A DNA stretch of 64,000 bases. Origin: Pseudomonas graminis. Its GTDB lineage: Bacteria > Pseudomonadota > Gammaproteobacteria > Pseudomonadales > Pseudomonadaceae. The stretch covers positions 2,011,001 through 2,075,000 of the forward strand of contig NZ_CP053746.1 of the NCBI RefSeq assembly GCF_013201545.1, written 5' to 3'. Below the pieces are notes generated by a model that made no database searches, was not told the DNA's origin, and saw nothing but the letters and a program-made list of their open reading frames with translations. Below are positions 28,443 through 39,239 of this stretch, piece after piece. The translations under genes and the position numbers were made by a program. The stretch's first letter is position 1; each line of letters starts with the position of its first letter.

Positions 28443-29414
28443 ATGCAGACTTTGTACCCGCAGATCAAACCTTACGCCCGGCACGATCTGGCGGTGGAAG
28501 AGCCGCATGTGCTGTATGTCGATGAAAGCGGCTCGCCAGACGGCCTGCCCGTCATCTTCATCCACGGCGGGCCGGGTTCGGGATGCGATGCACAGAGCCG
28601 CCGCTATTTCGATCCGAATCTCTATCGCATCATCACCTTCGATCAGCGCGGTTGCGGCCGCTCCATCCCCCACGCCAGTCTGGAAAACAACACCACCTGG
28701 CATCTGGTCGATGACTTGGAACGCATCCGCACCCACCTGGGCATCGATAAATGGGTCGTGTTCGGTGGCTCGTGGGGTTCGACACTTTCCCTGGCCTACG
28801 CGCAGAAGCACCCTGATCGAGTTCATGCACTGATTTTGCGCGGCATCTTTCTCAGCCGGCCCCAGGACATCAAGTGGTTTTATCAGGAAGGCGCCAGCCG
28901 CCTGTTCCCGGATTACTGGCAGGACTACATGGCGCCGATTCCGCCGGACGAGCGCCACGACGTGCTCGGCGCGTTCCACAAGCGCCTCACCGGCAGCGAC
29001 CAGATCGCCCAAATGCACGCCGCCAAGGCATGGTCGACGTGGGAAGGGCGCACCGCCACATTGCGTCCGAATCCGCAGGTGGTCGACCGTTTCACCGAGC
29101 CCCATCGCGCCCTGTCCATTGCGCGCATCGAATGCCACTACTTCACCAACGGCGCGTTCCTTGAAGAAAACCAGCTGATTCGAGACATGCCGAAAATCGC
29201 CCATCTGCCGGGCATCATCGTGCACGGCCGCTACGACATGATCTGCACCCTGGACAATGCCTGGGAGCTGCATCAGGCGTGGCCGAACAGTGAGCTGCAG
29301 GTTATCCGCGACGCGGGTCACTCGGCGTCCGAGCCGGGTATCACCGACGCATTGGTGCGCGCAGCATCAGAAGTGGCGCGCCGTTTGCTGGATCTGCCAC
29401 CGGAAGAGGCATAA
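28443..29414 (+). CDS. pip: Proline iminopeptidase
   Basis: Alpha/beta-hydrolase that removes N-terminal proline from peptides, 323 residues. The oxyanion motif HGGPGSG lies near residue 40, DQRGCGRS follows, the nucleophile elbow is GGSWGSTLSLAYA, and the catalytic acid and histidine fit GRYDMICT and DAGHSASEPG near the C-terminus. Start ATG has TGGAG upstream. The dtd ATG follows immediately after the TAA stop, so the two are an operon. Confidence 0.96.
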   Translation: MQTLYPQIKPYARHDLAVEEPHVLYVDESGSPDGLPVIFIHGGPGSGCDAQSRRYFDPNLYRIITFDQRGCGRSIPHASLENNTTWHLVDDLERIRTHLGIDKWVVFGGSWGSTLSLAYAQKHPDRVHALILRGIFLSRPQDIKWFYQEGASRLFPDYWQDYMAPIPPDERHDVLGAFHKRLTGSDQIAQMHAAKAWSTWEGRTATLRPNPQVVDRFTEPHRALSIARIECHYFTNGAFLEENQLIRDMPKIAHLPGIIVHGRYDMICTLDNAWELHQAWPNSELQVIRDAGHSASEPGITDALVRAASEVARRLLDLPPEEA

Positions 29415-29852
29415 ATGAAAGCGTTGCTTCAGCGCGTTTCCCAGGCGCGCGTTGACGTTGCCGGCGAAACCATTGGCGCGATCGATCAAGGATTAATGGT
29501 CCTGATTGGCATCGAGCCTCAAGACACGCCGGCCAGCGCCGACAAGATGTTGCACAAGCTGCTTAACTACCGGGTGTTCAGTGACGCCGACGGCAAGATG
29601 AATCTTTCGTTAACCGACGTTAATGGCGGGTTACTGCTGGTCTCACAGTTCACACTGGCGGCAGACACTAAAAGCGGGATGCGGCCAAGCTTTTCAAAAG
29701 CAGCACCCCCGGCTCTCGGCGCCGAGCTGTTTGGCTATCTGGTAACAAAGGCCAAGACGTCTCACGCGACAGTGGAAACGGGCCAGTTTGGTGCGGATAT
29801 GCAGGTGCACCTGATCAATGATGGCCCCGTGACATTTTTACTTGAGACCTGA
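29415..29852 (+). CDS. dtd: D-aminoacyl-tRNA deacylase
   Basis: Proofreading enzyme that hydrolyses D-amino acids (and glycine from tRNA-Ala) from tRNA. The 145-residue product has the two cross-subunit motifs [12 protein letters not shown] and GAFG-type NDGPVTF near the C-terminus, plus the N-terminal [13 protein letters not shown]. The ATG directly abuts the pip stop codon, and the same pip-dtd order is found in other pseudomonads. Confidence 0.97.
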   Translation: MKALLQRVSQARVDVAGETIGAIDQGLMVLIGIEPQDTPASADKMLHKLLNYRVFSDADGKMNLSLTDVNGGLLLVSQFTLAADTKSGMRPSFSKAAPPALGAELFGYLVTKAKTSHATVETGQFGADMQVHLINDGPVTFLLET

Positions 29853-29962
29853 ATAGCCTGGTCCGATTGATGGCCCCGGATTTACGCGCTCCAAACGCAA
29901 TAAATAGTTTGCGTCCCCTGATGCGTTGTAACGCGAGCTACTGGATAATCGCGCGCTACAAG

Positions 29963-29980
29963 GACGGGCCAAAGCCCGTC
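29963..29980. other. Hairpin upstream of opgG
   Basis: GACGGGC-CAAA-GCCCGTC is a perfect 7-base-pair stem in the 264-base gap between dtd and opgG. No U-tract follows on either strand. It could lie in the opgG leader or end dtd transcription weakly; nothing else is recognised in this gap. Confidence 0.35.
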
Positions 29981-30116
29981 AAATCGGTAAAACGCAGACT
30001 GCTCCGGCACCGCTTGGGGAATCATTGGCCCTTTTTGGAGTCGGAACAGTGCTCGCCAACCCGGCATTTGAAAGCTGGCCGTTGGTTTCTTCATCTGTTT
30101 TCGGCGAGGGTTGCTC

Positions 30117-32081
30117 GTGATTGTTAGTCCATGTAATGCACCAAAGAACCCGGGCGGACGCTTGCGCAGCGCGCTGCTGGCAGGGTCGGCTTTGTTTTGT
30201 CTGTTCGGCGCCAGTCAGCTGTGGGCGTTCGATCTCGACGACGTGGCGACAAAGGCCAAAGATCTGGCCGGACAGAAATTCACCGCGCCGAAGAGCAATC
30301 TTCCGGCCGAATTCCGCGACATGAAGTTCGCGGATTATCAAAAGATCCGCTTCCTGCAAGACAAAGCCGAATGGGCCAATGACAAGACCCCGTTCAAGGT
30401 GTCGTTCTACCACCAGGGCATGCACTTCGACACCCCGGTCAAAATCAACGAAGTCACCGCCAACTCCGTCAACGAGATCAAGTACGACCCGAGTCGTTTC
30501 GATTTCGGCGACGTGAAGTTCGATCCCAAGTCGACCGAGAACCTGGGCTACGCCGGTTTCCGCGTCACTTACCCGATCAACAAAGATGACAAACAAGACG
30601 AAATCATGACCATGCTGGGCGCGAGCTACTTCCGCGTCATCGGTAAAGGTCAGGTTTATGGTCTGTCTGCGCGCGGGATGGCGATCGACACGGCCATGCC
30701 CTCGGGTGAGGAATTCCCTCGCTTCACCGAATTCTGGATCGAGAAGCCAAGCGCGGATGACAATCATCTGGTCATCTTCGCTTTGCTTGACTCACCTCGT
30801 GCCACCGGCGCGTACAAGCTGACCCTGCGTCCGGGCACCAACACACTGGTCGATGTCCAGTCGCGCATGTACCTGCGTGACAAGGTCGGCAAGCTCGGCG
30901 TAGCGCCGCTGACCAGCATGTTCCTGTTCGGTGCCAATCAGCCGTCTAAAGTCCTCAACTACCGTCGCGAGCTGCACGACTCCAGCGGTCTGTCTATCCA
31001 GGCAGCCAATGGCGAGTGGATCTGGCGTCCGCTGAACAACCCTAAACACCTTGCCGTGAGCAGCTTCTCGGTCGAGAACCCGCGCGGTTTCGGTCTTCTG
31101 CAGCGTGGCCGCAACTTCAGCCATTACGAAGACCTGGATGACCGCTACGACAAGCGTCCAAGCGCCTGGATCGAGCCGAAGGGCGATTGGGGCAAGGGCA
31201 CTGTTGATCTGGTAGAGATCCCGACGGCTGACGAAACCAACGACAACATCGTTGCGTTCTGGAAGCCGGAAACCCAGCCAGAGCCGGGTCAGCCGATCGA
31301 CTTCAACTATCGTCTGCACTGGACCATGGATGAAGACGCTATTCACTCGCCTGATCTGGGTTGGGTCAAGCAGACACTGCGCTCCACCGGTGACGTGAAG
31401 CAATCCAACCTGATTCGTCAGCCGGACGGCAGCGTTGCCTACCTCGTCGACTTCGTTGGTCCGAATCTGGCCAAGCTGGGCGAAGATCCTTCGATCCGCA
31501 GTCAGGTCATCACCGATGACAATACCGATCTGGTCGAAAACAACCTGCGTTACAACCCGGTGACCAAAGGCTGGCGTCTGACGCTGCGTCTGAAGGTCAA
31601 GGATCCGGGCAAGTCGGTTGAAATGCGTGCCTACCTGCTGCGCGAAACCCCTGCCGAACCGGGCAAGGAGCCAGCGGTGATCACCGCTGACAAGTCGGAC
31701 AAGAAGCCGGCTGCCAAGGCTGACGCCAAAGCTGTTGTTGCCGCGGCACCAGTCGTTGCTGCACCGAAGGACGAGAAAGCCGAAATCGTCAAAACCGACG
31801 CCTTGAAGGCCGGTGATGCGAAAGACATGAAGGACGCCAAAGGTCCTAAAGCCGACAGTAAGGACGCTGCCAAGCCTGCTGACGCCGCCAAGGTAGCCGA
31901 AGCCAAGTCGGACGAGGCCTACAAGCCTGAAGCCGCGCTGGGCGACGCCGCCAAGGCCAACAAAGGCGCCAAAGACACCCCGCAGCCAGCGGTCCAGGCT
32001 GCACCCACCCAACAGGGGCCGGACATGATTCAACAAATCCTGACCGAAACCTGGAGCTACCAGTTGCCAGCCGATGAGTAA
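30117..32081 (+). CDS. opgG: Periplasmic glucan biosynthesis protein OpgG (MdoG) with low-complexity insertion
   Basis: Periplasmic protein needed to branch or release the beta-1,2-linked glucan backbone made by OpgH. The signal peptide ([20 protein letters not shown]) precedes [15 protein letters not shown]; the core, with [26 protein letters not shown] and [12 protein letters not shown], closely follows E. coli OpgG. The C-terminal strand [12 protein letters not shown] is conserved too, but about 125 Ala/Lys/Asp/Pro-rich residues (bases roughly 31650-32040) are inserted just before it, making 654 residues against about 511 in E. coli. The GTG at 30117 (GAGGG 7 bases upstream) yields [10 protein letters not shown], the Pseudomonas form. 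It overlaps opgH by 8 bases. Confidence 0.95.
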   Translation: MIVSPCNAPKNPGGRLRSALLAGSALFCLFGASQLWAFDLDDVATKAKDLAGQKFTAPKSNLPAEFRDMKFADYQKIRFLQDKAEWANDKTPFKVSFYHQGMHFDTPVKINEVTANSVNEIKYDPSRFDFGDVKFDPKSTENLGYAGFRVTYPINKDDKQDEIMTMLGASYFRVIGKGQVYGLSARGMAIDTAMPSGEEFPRFTEFWIEKPSADDNHLVIFALLDSPRATGAYKLTLRPGTNTLVDVQSRMYLRDKVGKLGVAPLTSMFLFGANQPSKVLNYRRELHDSSGLSIQAANGEWIWRPLNNPKHLAVSSFSVENPRGFGLLQRGRNFSHYEDLDDRYDKRPSAWIEPKGDWGKGTVDLVEIPTADETNDNIVAFWKPETQPEPGQPIDFNYRLHWTMDEDAIHSPDLGWVKQTLRSTGDVKQSNLIRQPDGSVAYLVDFVGPNLAKLGEDPSIRSQVITDDNTDLVENNLRYNPVTKGWRLTLRLKVKDPGKSVEMRAYLLRETPAEPGKEPAVITADKSDKKPAAKADAKAVVAAAPVVAAPKDEKAEIVKTDALKAGDAKDMKDAKGPKADSKDAAKPADAAKVAEAKSDEAYKPEAALGDAAKANKGAKDTPQPAVQAAPTQQGPDMIQQILTETWSYQLPADE

Positions 32082-34671
32082 TTCACACGCGGTGCCAGAG
32101 CCTTTGAATGAGTCTCTCAGCGAGTACCTCGCGCATCTGCCCATGACCGACGCGCAGCGGGCAGAACTTGCCAGCTGCACGTCGTTCGCTGAGCTGCATG
32201 AGCGCCTTTCCGCGCAAACCGTCGCTGATTCCGCCGAGGCCTCCCAGGCCTCGGTGGGTCGTCGCCTGACCCTGACGACCGCCGATGAACTGCACGAAGC
32301 CGAGATGCTGAGTGTGGACGCCAGTGGCCGCGTTGTCCTGAAAGCGACGCCGCCGATTCGTCGTACCAAAGTCGTGCCGGAACCGTGGCGGACCAACATC
32401 CTGCACCGCGGCTGGCGCCGACTGACCGGCAAGACCAATCCGCCGCCGCCCAAGGATGATCTGCCACGTGATCTGCCGAAGGCGCGCTGGCGCACTGTGG
32501 GTTCGATCCGTCGCTACATCTTGCTGGTCCTCATGCTCGGCCAGACCATCGTTGCCGGCTTCTACATGAAGGGCATCCTGCCGTATCAAGGCTGGTCGCT
32601 GGTTTCATTCGACGAAATCAGTCATCAGACCCTGTGGCAGACCGCTGTTCAGGTCATGCCGTATGCGCTGCAGACCAGCATCCTTCTGTTGTTCGGGATT
32701 CTCTTCTGCTGGGTATCGGCCGGTTTCTGGACCGCGCTGATGGGCTTCCTCGAACTGCTCACTGGCCGCGACAAGTACCGTATTTCCGGTGCCAGTGCGG
32801 GCAATGAGCCAATCGAGGCCGGTGCGCGCACTGCATTGGTCATGCCGATCTGCAACGAAGACGTGCCTCGCGTATTCGCGGGTTTGCGAGCGACGTTCGA
32901 ATCGGTTAAAGCCACGGGCGATCTGGATCGTTTCGACTTTTTCATCCTCAGTGACTCCAACGAAACCGACATCTGCGTGGCCGAGCAGCAAGCTTGGCTG
33001 GACGTGTGCCGTGAAACCGGCGGTTTCGGCAAGATCTTCTATCGTCGTCGCCGCCGTCGCGTTAAGCGCAAGAGCGGTAACCTCGATGACTTCTGCCGTC
33101 GCTGGGGCGGTGAATACCGCTACATGGTCGTCCTGGACGCTGACTCGGTGATGAGCGGCGAATGTTTGACCAGCCTCGTGCGTCTGATGGAAGCGACGCC
33201 GGACGCCGGCATCATCCAGACCGCGCCACGTGCGTCGGGCATGGACACGTTGTACGCGCGCATGCAGCAGTTCGCGACTCGCGTGTACGGCCCGCTGTTC
33301 ACGGCCGGCCTGCACTTCTGGCAGTTGGGTGAATCCCATTACTGGGGTCACAACGCGATCATCCGCATGAAGCCATTCATTGAGCACTGCGCCCTGGCGC
33401 CGCTGCCCGGGAAGGGTGCGTTTGCCGGTGCGATTCTGTCCCACGACTTCGTTGAAGCTGCGCTCATGCGCCGTGCCGGCTGGGGCGTGTGGATTGCCTA
33501 CGATCTGCCGGGCAGCTACGAAGAGCTGCCGCCGAACCTGCTGGATGAACTCAAGCGTGACCGTCGCTGGTGCCACGGTAACCTGATGAACTTCCGTCTG
33601 TTCCTGGTAAAAGGCATGCACCCGGTGCACCGTGCGGTGTTCCTGACCGGCGTGATGTCGTACCTGTCGGCGCCGTTGTGGTTCTTCTTCCTCGTGTTGT
33701 CCACAGCGCTACTGGCAGTGAACACGCTGATGGAGCCGACCTACTTCATGGAACCGCGTCAGCTGTATCCGTTGTGGCCACAGTGGCACCCGGAAAAAGC
33801 CGTTGCGCTGTTCTCCACGACGGTCGTGCTGTTGTTCCTGCCGAAGTTGCTCAGCGTGATTCTGATCTGGGCCAAGGGCGCGACCGGCTTTGGTGGTCGT
33901 ATCAAGGTCACCCTGTCCATGCTGCTGGAAATGCTGTTTTCCATGCTGCTGGCGCCAGTGCGCATGATCTTCCACACCCGCTTTGTACTGGCTGCGTTCC
34001 TGGGCTGGGCAGCGACGTGGAACTCGCCGCAGCGTGATGATGACTCGACGCCGTGGAGCGAAGCGGTCAAGCGCCACGGGCCGCAGACGCTGCTGGGCTT
34101 TTGCTGGGCGTTGCTGGTGGCTTGGCTGAACCCAAGCTTCCTGTGGTGGCTGGTGCCGATCGTGGGTTCGTTGATGCTGTCGATCCCGGTCTCGGTGATT
34201 TCCAGCCGCACGAATCTGGGTCTGAAGGCGCGCGACAACAAACTGTTCCTGATTCCGGAAGAGCACACGCCGCCGCAAGAGCTGGTGTCGACTGATCAGT
34301 ACACCCACGAAAACCGCTGGCACGCCCTGAACGACGGCTTTGTTCGCGCCGTGGTTGATCCACAGCAGAACGCCTTGGCCTGCGCGCTGGCGACCTCTCG
34401 CCATCGCGACGCCGAGCCGATCGAGTGGATGCGTGTCGAGCGTGTGCGTCATGCGATCAAGGGAGGCCCTGAGCTTCTGAACAACCACGAGCGCCTGCAG
34501 TTGCTGAGCGATCCGGTTGCGCTGGCTCGGTTGCACGAGCTGGTCTGGAGCGAAGGCAACTCCGCCTGGCTGAATGCCTGGCGCGCTTCGGTGGAAGCCG
34601 ACCCCCATGCGCCGCTGCTGCCACTGCAGCCAGCGACCCATGTGAACGACGCGACCCTCGTCAACGCCTGA
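32074..34671 (+). CDS. opgH: Glucan glucosyltransferase OpgH (MdoH)
   Basis: Inner-membrane family 2 glycosyltransferase that polymerises UDP-glucose into the osmoregulated periplasmic glucan backbone and moves it across the membrane. The 865-residue protein has an N-terminal cytoplasmic part, transmembrane helices around residues 145-225, the catalytic domain with [12 protein letters not shown] (DxD) and [10 protein letters not shown] (the R/QxxRW motif), and several C-terminal helices. It overlaps opgG by 8 bases and is followed by a strong terminator. In P. syringae the locus is known as hrpM and affects virulence. Confidence 0.97.
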   Translation: MSNSHAVPEPLNESLSEYLAHLPMTDAQRAELASCTSFAELHERLSAQTVADSAEASQASVGRRLTLTTADELHEAEMLSVDASGRVVLKATPPIRRTKVVPEPWRTNILHRGWRRLTGKTNPPPPKDDLPRDLPKARWRTVGSIRRYILLVLMLGQTIVAGFYMKGILPYQGWSLVSFDEISHQTLWQTAVQVMPYALQTSILLLFGILFCWVSAGFWTALMGFLELLTGRDKYRISGASAGNEPIEAGARTALVMPICNEDVPRVFAGLRATFESVKATGDLDRFDFFILSDSNETDICVAEQQAWLDVCRETGGFGKIFYRRRRRRVKRKSGNLDDFCRRWGGEYRYMVVLDADSVMSGECLTSLVRLMEATPDAGIIQTAPRASGMDTLYARMQQFATRVYGPLFTAGLHFWQLGESHYWGHNAIIRMKPFIEHCALAPLPGKGAFAGAILSHDFVEAALMRRAGWGVWIAYDLPGSYEELPPNLLDELKRDRRWCHGNLMNFRLFLVKGMHPVHRAVFLTGVMSYLSAPLWFFFLVLSTALLAVNTLMEPTYFMEPRQLYPLWPQWHPEKAVALFSTTVVLLFLPKLLSVILIWAKGATGFGGRIKVTLSMLLEMLFSMLLAPVRMIFHTRFVLAAFLGWAATWNSPQRDDDSTPWSEAVKRHGPQTLLGFCWALLVAWLNPSFLWWLVPIVGSLMLSIPVSVISSRTNLGLKARDNKLFLIPEEHTPPQELVSTDQYTHENRWHALNDGFVRAVVDPQQNALACALATSRHRDAEPIEWMRVERVRHAIKGGPELLNNHERLQLLSDPVALARLHELVWSEGNSAWLNAWRASVEADPHAPLLPLQPATHVNDATLVNA

Positions 34672-34690
34672 TCCGCCCGCTAAACAAAAC

Positions 34691-34726
34691 GCCGCCGAAG
34701 AGTGATCTCCGGCGGCATTTTTGTTT
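34691..34726 (+). terminator. Rho-independent terminator after opgH
   Basis: GCCGCCG and CGGCGGC form a 7-base-pair stem around a 12-base loop, followed by ATTTTTGTTT. It begins 20 bases after the opgH stop codon. Confidence 0.88.
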
Positions 34727-34751
34727 GGGCAATCTGTGTTGGCGCTTCCCC

Positions 34752-34846
34752 TGTAGGACTGGCTTTAGCCGGGAAGGGGCCAGTGCGTGCGCTATTAATT
34801 CTGCGGTGTGAGTTCAGACACATTCACGGCTAAAGCCAGTCCTACA
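34752..34846. repeat. REPIN of the second family between opgH and chemoreceptor genes
   Basis: Left arm TGTAGGACTGGCTTTAGCCG and right arm GGCTAAAGCCAGTCCTACA are inverted and resemble the element at 20734. It lies between convergent genes, downstream of both. Confidence 0.85.
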
Positions 34847-34871
34847 ACTCGACGTCGCAGTGCGTTTCGGA

Positions 34872-36815
34872 TCAACTCACCCGAAACTTCCCGACCATCT
34901 CCTGCAGCTGCACCCCAAGCCGCGCCAGTTCGATGCTTGAGGCGGCGGTCTCTTCACTGGATGCCGCGGTTTGCTCGGACACATCCCGCACGTTCAGCAC
35001 GCTGCGGTTGATCTGCTCGGCCACGCTGCTCTGTTCCTCACCCGCTGCAGCAATCTGCTGGTTCATCGTCTGAATCGTCGACACCGTGCTTGTGATGTGT
35101 CCCAGCGCATTGCCAGCCTGGCGACTCAACTCGACGCTGCTGTCCGTCAGGGTTCGGCTGGCATCGAGCGTCATCACCACTTGCTGCGTGCCGCTCTGCA
35201 GTGCTGCGATGAGCACCTCGATTTCTTCGGTGGATTCCTGGGTGCGCTGAGCCAGGCCGCGAACCTCGTCGGCGACGACCGCAAACCCGCGTCCCGCTTC
35301 GCCTGCGCGGGCGGCTTCGATCGCGGCGTTCAAGGCGAGCAGATTGGTCTGCTGCGACACCGACTTGATGACGTCGAGCACCCCGCCGATCTTGTCGCTC
35401 TCCAGCTTCAGTTTGCCCATGGCTTCGGTTGAGTTATTGACCTCCACCGCGAGGCGCTCGATCTGCGCGATGGCGTCGTTGACCACCTTGTCGCCGTCCC
35501 GCGCCTGCTGATCGGCGTGGCGCGCTGCCTCACTGGCTTCTTCGGCATTTCGGGCCACTTCCATGACGGTCGAGGTCATCTGGTTCATCGCCGTGGCGAC
35601 GCAGTCGGTTTCGTCTTTCTGGCTGTTAACGCCCACGCTGGTCTGCTCGGTAACGGCCGACAACTGTTCTGCCGCACTGGCAATCTGGGTGACGCCGTCG
35701 CTGATGCCGCTGATGAGCTGGCGCAGGCTCAGGGTCATCTCCTGCATGCTGCGCTGGAGCATGCCCATTTCGTCGCGACGGCCGATTTCCAGGTCCTGAC
35801 TCAGATCACCTTTGGCGATGCGCGCAGCGGCACTCAAGGTCAACCGCAGGGGCGCGATGATCTGCTGGGTGATCAACCAGGCCGCGAGCAGGCCGAGCAG
35901 CATTGCCAGCCCGGCCACGCCGCTGAGTGTCTGCCGCGATTGGGTGGCTTCGGCATCACGCCGCTGGCCTTGCAGCGCAGTGATCTCGCCGGTCGAAGTG
36001 AGCAAGCTCTCGCCCAGCGCCTCCATGGACTCCTGAGCGGCTTCAACCTTGACCTGGAGGTCCTTGAATTGCCCCATGTGCTCGCGGTACTTGAGCAGCG
36101 TCTTACGGGCATTGAGCAATTCACTGACATTGCCATCGGCCTGATCGCTGGCAATCTGCTCGACCTCTTTCAATGCTTCGTCGATGGCAGTAATGGCCGC
36201 GACTTCGTAGGACTCTTTACCGCTGAACACGTACGCCTGGACTTCGTAACGGGCATTTTGCACCTGCCCGCGCAATTGCTGGATGTTGGTGAACTCCCCG
36301 AGGCGTTCGCTGCTGTCCTGCTCCTGACTAACGGCTTTCAGGACCTCGCTTTCCACCAGGCCAATGGACTTGATCGCCTCTTCAGAAAGAAGGGCAAGTT
36401 GCGCGCGGGAATCTGCCCGTGCGCTCAACAGCTTCGCCAGATCGGCGAACGTGGCTTCGAGCGCTCTGACAGTGTCGCTCTGCCCATTGAGCAACTTGAG
36501 GATGTCGGCAGGAGGCGCGTCGGCGCGCAGCACCACCAGATGCGCTTCGATCTCGTTGATGCGGTCGACGACACGCGAGGCGCTGTCCGCGGTGTTTTCG
36601 ACCCGAAAGACGATGCGCTCGGCGCGCAGGTCCTTGGTCATCGCATTAAGCTGAGCGATGGAGGTCAATGACTCCGAGCGTTCGATCATGGTGTCGAGCC
36701 CATGCCATCCGGTCAGCGTAATGGCCAGGGTCAGAAGCAGAACCAGGCCGAAGCCCAGCGAGAGTTTGAGTTTGACGCTGGTATTGGCCAGCGCCCGATT
36801 GATGCCTTGCAGCAT
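34872..36815 (-). CDS. Methyl-accepting chemotaxis protein with HBM-type sensor domain (copy 1)
   Basis: A 647-residue chemoreceptor. A first transmembrane helix (residues about 18-40), a periplasmic all-helical region of about 250 residues consistent with a helical bimodular (HBM) domain, and a second helix (about 305-325) are followed by a HAMP domain and a signalling domain with the hairpin tip [23 protein letters not shown] receptors of pseudomonads at this locus, such as McpK of P. aeruginosa and McpQ of P. putida as I recall them, sense tricarboxylic acid cycle acids. The ligand here is not determined by sequence. It has its own AGGAG ribosome-binding site and follows copy 2 by 183 bases. 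Confidence 0.92.
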   Translation of the reverse strand: MLQGINRALANTSVKLKLSLGFGLVLLLTLAITLTGWHGLDTMIERSESLTSIAQLNAMTKDLRAERIVFRVENTADSASRVVDRINEIEAHLVVLRADAPPADILKLLNGQSDTVRALEATFADLAKLLSARADSRAQLALLSEEAIKSIGLVESEVLKAVSQEQDSSERLGEFTNIQQLRGQVQNARYEVQAYVFSGKESYEVAAITAIDEALKEVEQIASDQADGNVSELLNARKTLLKYREHMGQFKDLQVKVEAAQESMEALGESLLTSTGEITALQGQRRDAEATQSRQTLSGVAGLAMLLGLLAAWLITQQIIAPLRLTLSAAARIAKGDLSQDLEIGRRDEMGMLQRSMQEMTLSLRQLISGISDGVTQIASAAEQLSAVTEQTSVGVNSQKDETDCVATAMNQMTSTVMEVARNAEEASEAARHADQQARDGDKVVNDAIAQIERLAVEVNNSTEAMGKLKLESDKIGGVLDVIKSVSQQTNLLALNAAIEAARAGEAGRGFAVVADEVRGLAQRTQESTEEIEVLIAALQSGTQQVVMTLDASRTLTDSSVELSRQAGNALGHITSTVSTIQTMNQQIAAAGEEQSSVAEQINRSVLNVRDVSEQTAASSEETAASSIELARLGVQLQEMVGKFRVS

Positions 36816-36998
36816 GATGCGTCTCCTGCGGATGAGCGATAAACGCGCATCGGCAGGGGAAGCGGAGGCGTGACCTGATCAGGTCGTAGGAGATTTCCGA
36901 GGGGCGGAAAGGGGTGACGCGTGTCACAGATTCCGCCCCTGATTGGAGGTTTTGCCGGCAAGTCCGTTACTGAAGCGGACGCGGATCAGGCCACTGGA

Positions 36999-38915
36999 TC
37001 AGACCCGGAAGCGACCCACCAGCGCTTGGAGATGGCTGCCCAGACGCGCCAGCTCGACGCTCGACGCGGCGGTTTGCTCGCTGGCGGCCGAGGTCTGTTC
37101 CGACACATCGCGCACGTTGAGCACGCTGCGGTTGATCTCTTCGGCGGTAGCGCTTTGCTCCTCGGCCGCAGCGGCGATCTGCTGGTTCATGGATTGAATC
37201 GCAGACACGGTGCGGGTGATGCTTTCCAGGGAGGTGCCGGCGCGGCGGGTCAGCTCGACGCTGCTGACGGTAAGCTCGCGGCTGTTGTCCATGATCGTCG
37301 CCACTTGCCGGGTGCCGTTCTGCAGGCCTGAAATCAGCTCTTCGATCTCTTCGGTGGATTTCTGCGTGCGCTGCGCCAGGCTGCGCACTTCGTCCGCGAC
37401 TACGGCAAAACCGCGCCCGGCCTCACCAGCCCGTGCGGCTTCAATAGCCGCGTTCAGGGCGAGGAGGTTGGTTTGCTGTGCGACGGATTTGATCACGTCG
37501 AGGACGCTGCCGATCTTGTCGCTCTCGCGCTTGAGTTCGGCCATCGCCTCGGTGGAGTGACCCACTTCGGTCGCGAGCCGCTCAATCTGCGCGATGGCCT
37601 CGTTGACCACTTTGTCGCCTTCGCGGGCCTGCAGGTCGGCGGCTACGGCGGCCTCGGACGCTTCTTCGGCGTTACGCGCCACCTCCTGCACCGTAGCGGT
37701 CATCTCGTGCATGGCCGTCGCCACCTGATCGGTCTCGACCTTCTGGCTGTTGACGCCGGCGCTGGTCTGTTCGGTGACCGCCGACAGCTCTTCGGCGGCG
37801 CTGGCGATCTGGGTCACGCCTTCGCCGATGCCGCTGATCAACTGGCGAAGCTCCACAGTCATGCGCTGGATGCTGCCCTGCAACTGACCCAGCTCATCGC
37901 GGCGGTCGACGCTCAAGTTGTGGGTCAGATCACCGGACGCCACGCGCTCGACCGCCACAAGCGTCTGGCCCAGCGGCACCGTGATTTGTCGTGTAATGAT
38001 CCAGGCGGCGAGAACACCGAGGATCAGGGCAACTACCGTAGCGATGCCAAGAGTCGATTGGGCCTGACGGGTGTCTGCATCGCGCTTGGCGTTTTGCGAA
38101 CTGTTCAATTGTTCGCTGTTGTCCAGCAACTGCTGCCCCAGCTCGGTCATTTTGGCCAGGGCCTGGACGCTGACCAGTTGTGCGTCACGGTACTGGCCGA
38201 CAGCGTCGCGGTAGCCTTTGAGCGCCAGGTTGGCCTTTTGCAACTGCGGGATGTATTGGGAGGAAACGTCCCCGGCCAGCGTGTTCACTCCGACGATGGC
38301 TTCGTCGATGGCGGCGGTGGCGTTCTTCTCGAAATCCGGTTTGCCGCTGAAGGTGTAACCGCGCACCTGGAAGCGTGCCTGCTGAATCTGTTTGCTGACA
38401 TCCACCGCGCTGTTGAATTGCAGGATGTTGTCGTGCTGGATCAACGCTTCTTCGATCTTTTTGACGACATCCACGGCGGCATCGGCCGTATTTCCCAGAT
38501 TGGCTCGGCTGGCTTCGCGGGTCTGGATGGCTTTGGTCATGTCACCAAAGGCGCGGCGGTATTCGCCCGCGGCCTGAGCCTGAGCGTCCATCAGTTTGAG
38601 ATCGCCGACGCCTTTGACCATGCTCTGCGCGGTTTTCAGGTCGGCGTCGAGCTTGTCCAGCGCGGTCATGACGGCCGTCGCGGCTTCAGCGGTGTATTGA
38701 GTTTCATACACCATGCGTGCCGTGCGCAGATCCATCGTCCGCTCACTGATCTGCGAGATCATCCCCAGCTTGTCGCCGCGCTCGATCACCGCCTTCACGC
38801 TAGACCACCCCGTCGCCGTGATGAGCAGCGTCAGCAACAGCACCAGGCCGAAACCGATACCCAGTTTGAGGCTGACGCTCATATTTCCAAGGCGTTGGGT
38901 AAACCAGCGAGACAT
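36999..38915 (-). CDS. Methyl-accepting chemotaxis protein with HBM-type sensor domain (copy 2)
   Basis: A 638-residue paralogue of the adjacent receptor with the same architecture: transmembrane helix 1, a periplasmic helical HBM-type domain, helix 2 ([21 protein letters not shown]), HAMP and signalling domain. The signalling halves are nearly identical while the sensor halves differ strongly, the usual result of duplication followed by ligand divergence. The shared [20 protein letters not shown] / VQNARYEVQAYVFSGKESYE segment shows the homology of the sensors. It precedes copy 1 on the same strand; AGGA lies upstream of the ATG at 38915. Ligand unknown, probably an organic acid. Confidence 0.92.
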   Translation of the reverse strand: MSRWFTQRLGNMSVSLKLGIGFGLVLLLTLLITATGWSSVKAVIERGDKLGMISQISERTMDLRTARMVYETQYTAEAATAVMTALDKLDADLKTAQSMVKGVGDLKLMDAQAQAAGEYRRAFGDMTKAIQTREASRANLGNTADAAVDVVKKIEEALIQHDNILQFNSAVDVSKQIQQARFQVRGYTFSGKPDFEKNATAAIDEAIVGVNTLAGDVSSQYIPQLQKANLALKGYRDAVGQYRDAQLVSVQALAKMTELGQQLLDNSEQLNSSQNAKRDADTRQAQSTLGIATVVALILGVLAAWIITRQITVPLGQTLVAVERVASGDLTHNLSVDRRDELGQLQGSIQRMTVELRQLISGIGEGVTQIASAAEELSAVTEQTSAGVNSQKVETDQVATAMHEMTATVQEVARNAEEASEAAVAADLQAREGDKVVNEAIAQIERLATEVGHSTEAMAELKRESDKIGSVLDVIKSVAQQTNLLALNAAIEAARAGEAGRGFAVVADEVRSLAQRTQKSTEEIEELISGLQNGTRQVATIMDNSRELTVSSVELTRRAGTSLESITRTVSAIQSMNQQIAAAAEEQSATAEEINRSVLNVRDVSEQTSAASEQTAASSVELARLGSHLQALVGRFRV

Positions 38916-39239
38916 GATGATTCCTGCGAATTGTGGTTATGGACGCCTGTGCATCGGCCGATGCGCGCCGAACTGAAGTGTGGAGTGGGGAGGGAGATGG
39001 CTTGGGGCAAGGACATTGCCCGTCGTTCTGACTCCACGCAGTTCAGACCGCCAACAATGCCCATTTGGGGCTGAGCCTGCTCAGGAAGAGGCCGGGACAG
39101 TCAGCAACGTTCTCAGGTGAATGAAAGTGAGCCTTCGCGAGCAAGCTCTCTCCCGCGGGTCCTTCGTCCGCAGGGAAAGCGGTGTCGGAATGTTTGATAA
39201 GCGCAGGCTTGCGATCTAACAGGTACCAAGCGCCAGCCG
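38916..39239. other. Non-coding gap between the chemoreceptor and rsmE
   Basis: A 324-base stretch containing a decayed REPIN (39066-39158) and the upstream region of the second chemoreceptor gene. Nothing else is recognised. Confidence 0.55.
39066..39158. repeat. Decayed REPIN
   Basis: Left arm GGGGCTGAGCCTGCTCAGGA has mutated away from the family core but keeps its own symmetry; the right arm CGCGAGCAAGCTCTCTCCCG is better preserved. Confidence 0.65.

Noticed and set aside
30792..32495. 567-codon open frame opposite opgG and opgH
   Set aside because: Crosses the opgG/opgH junction on the opposite strand and encodes no known fold.
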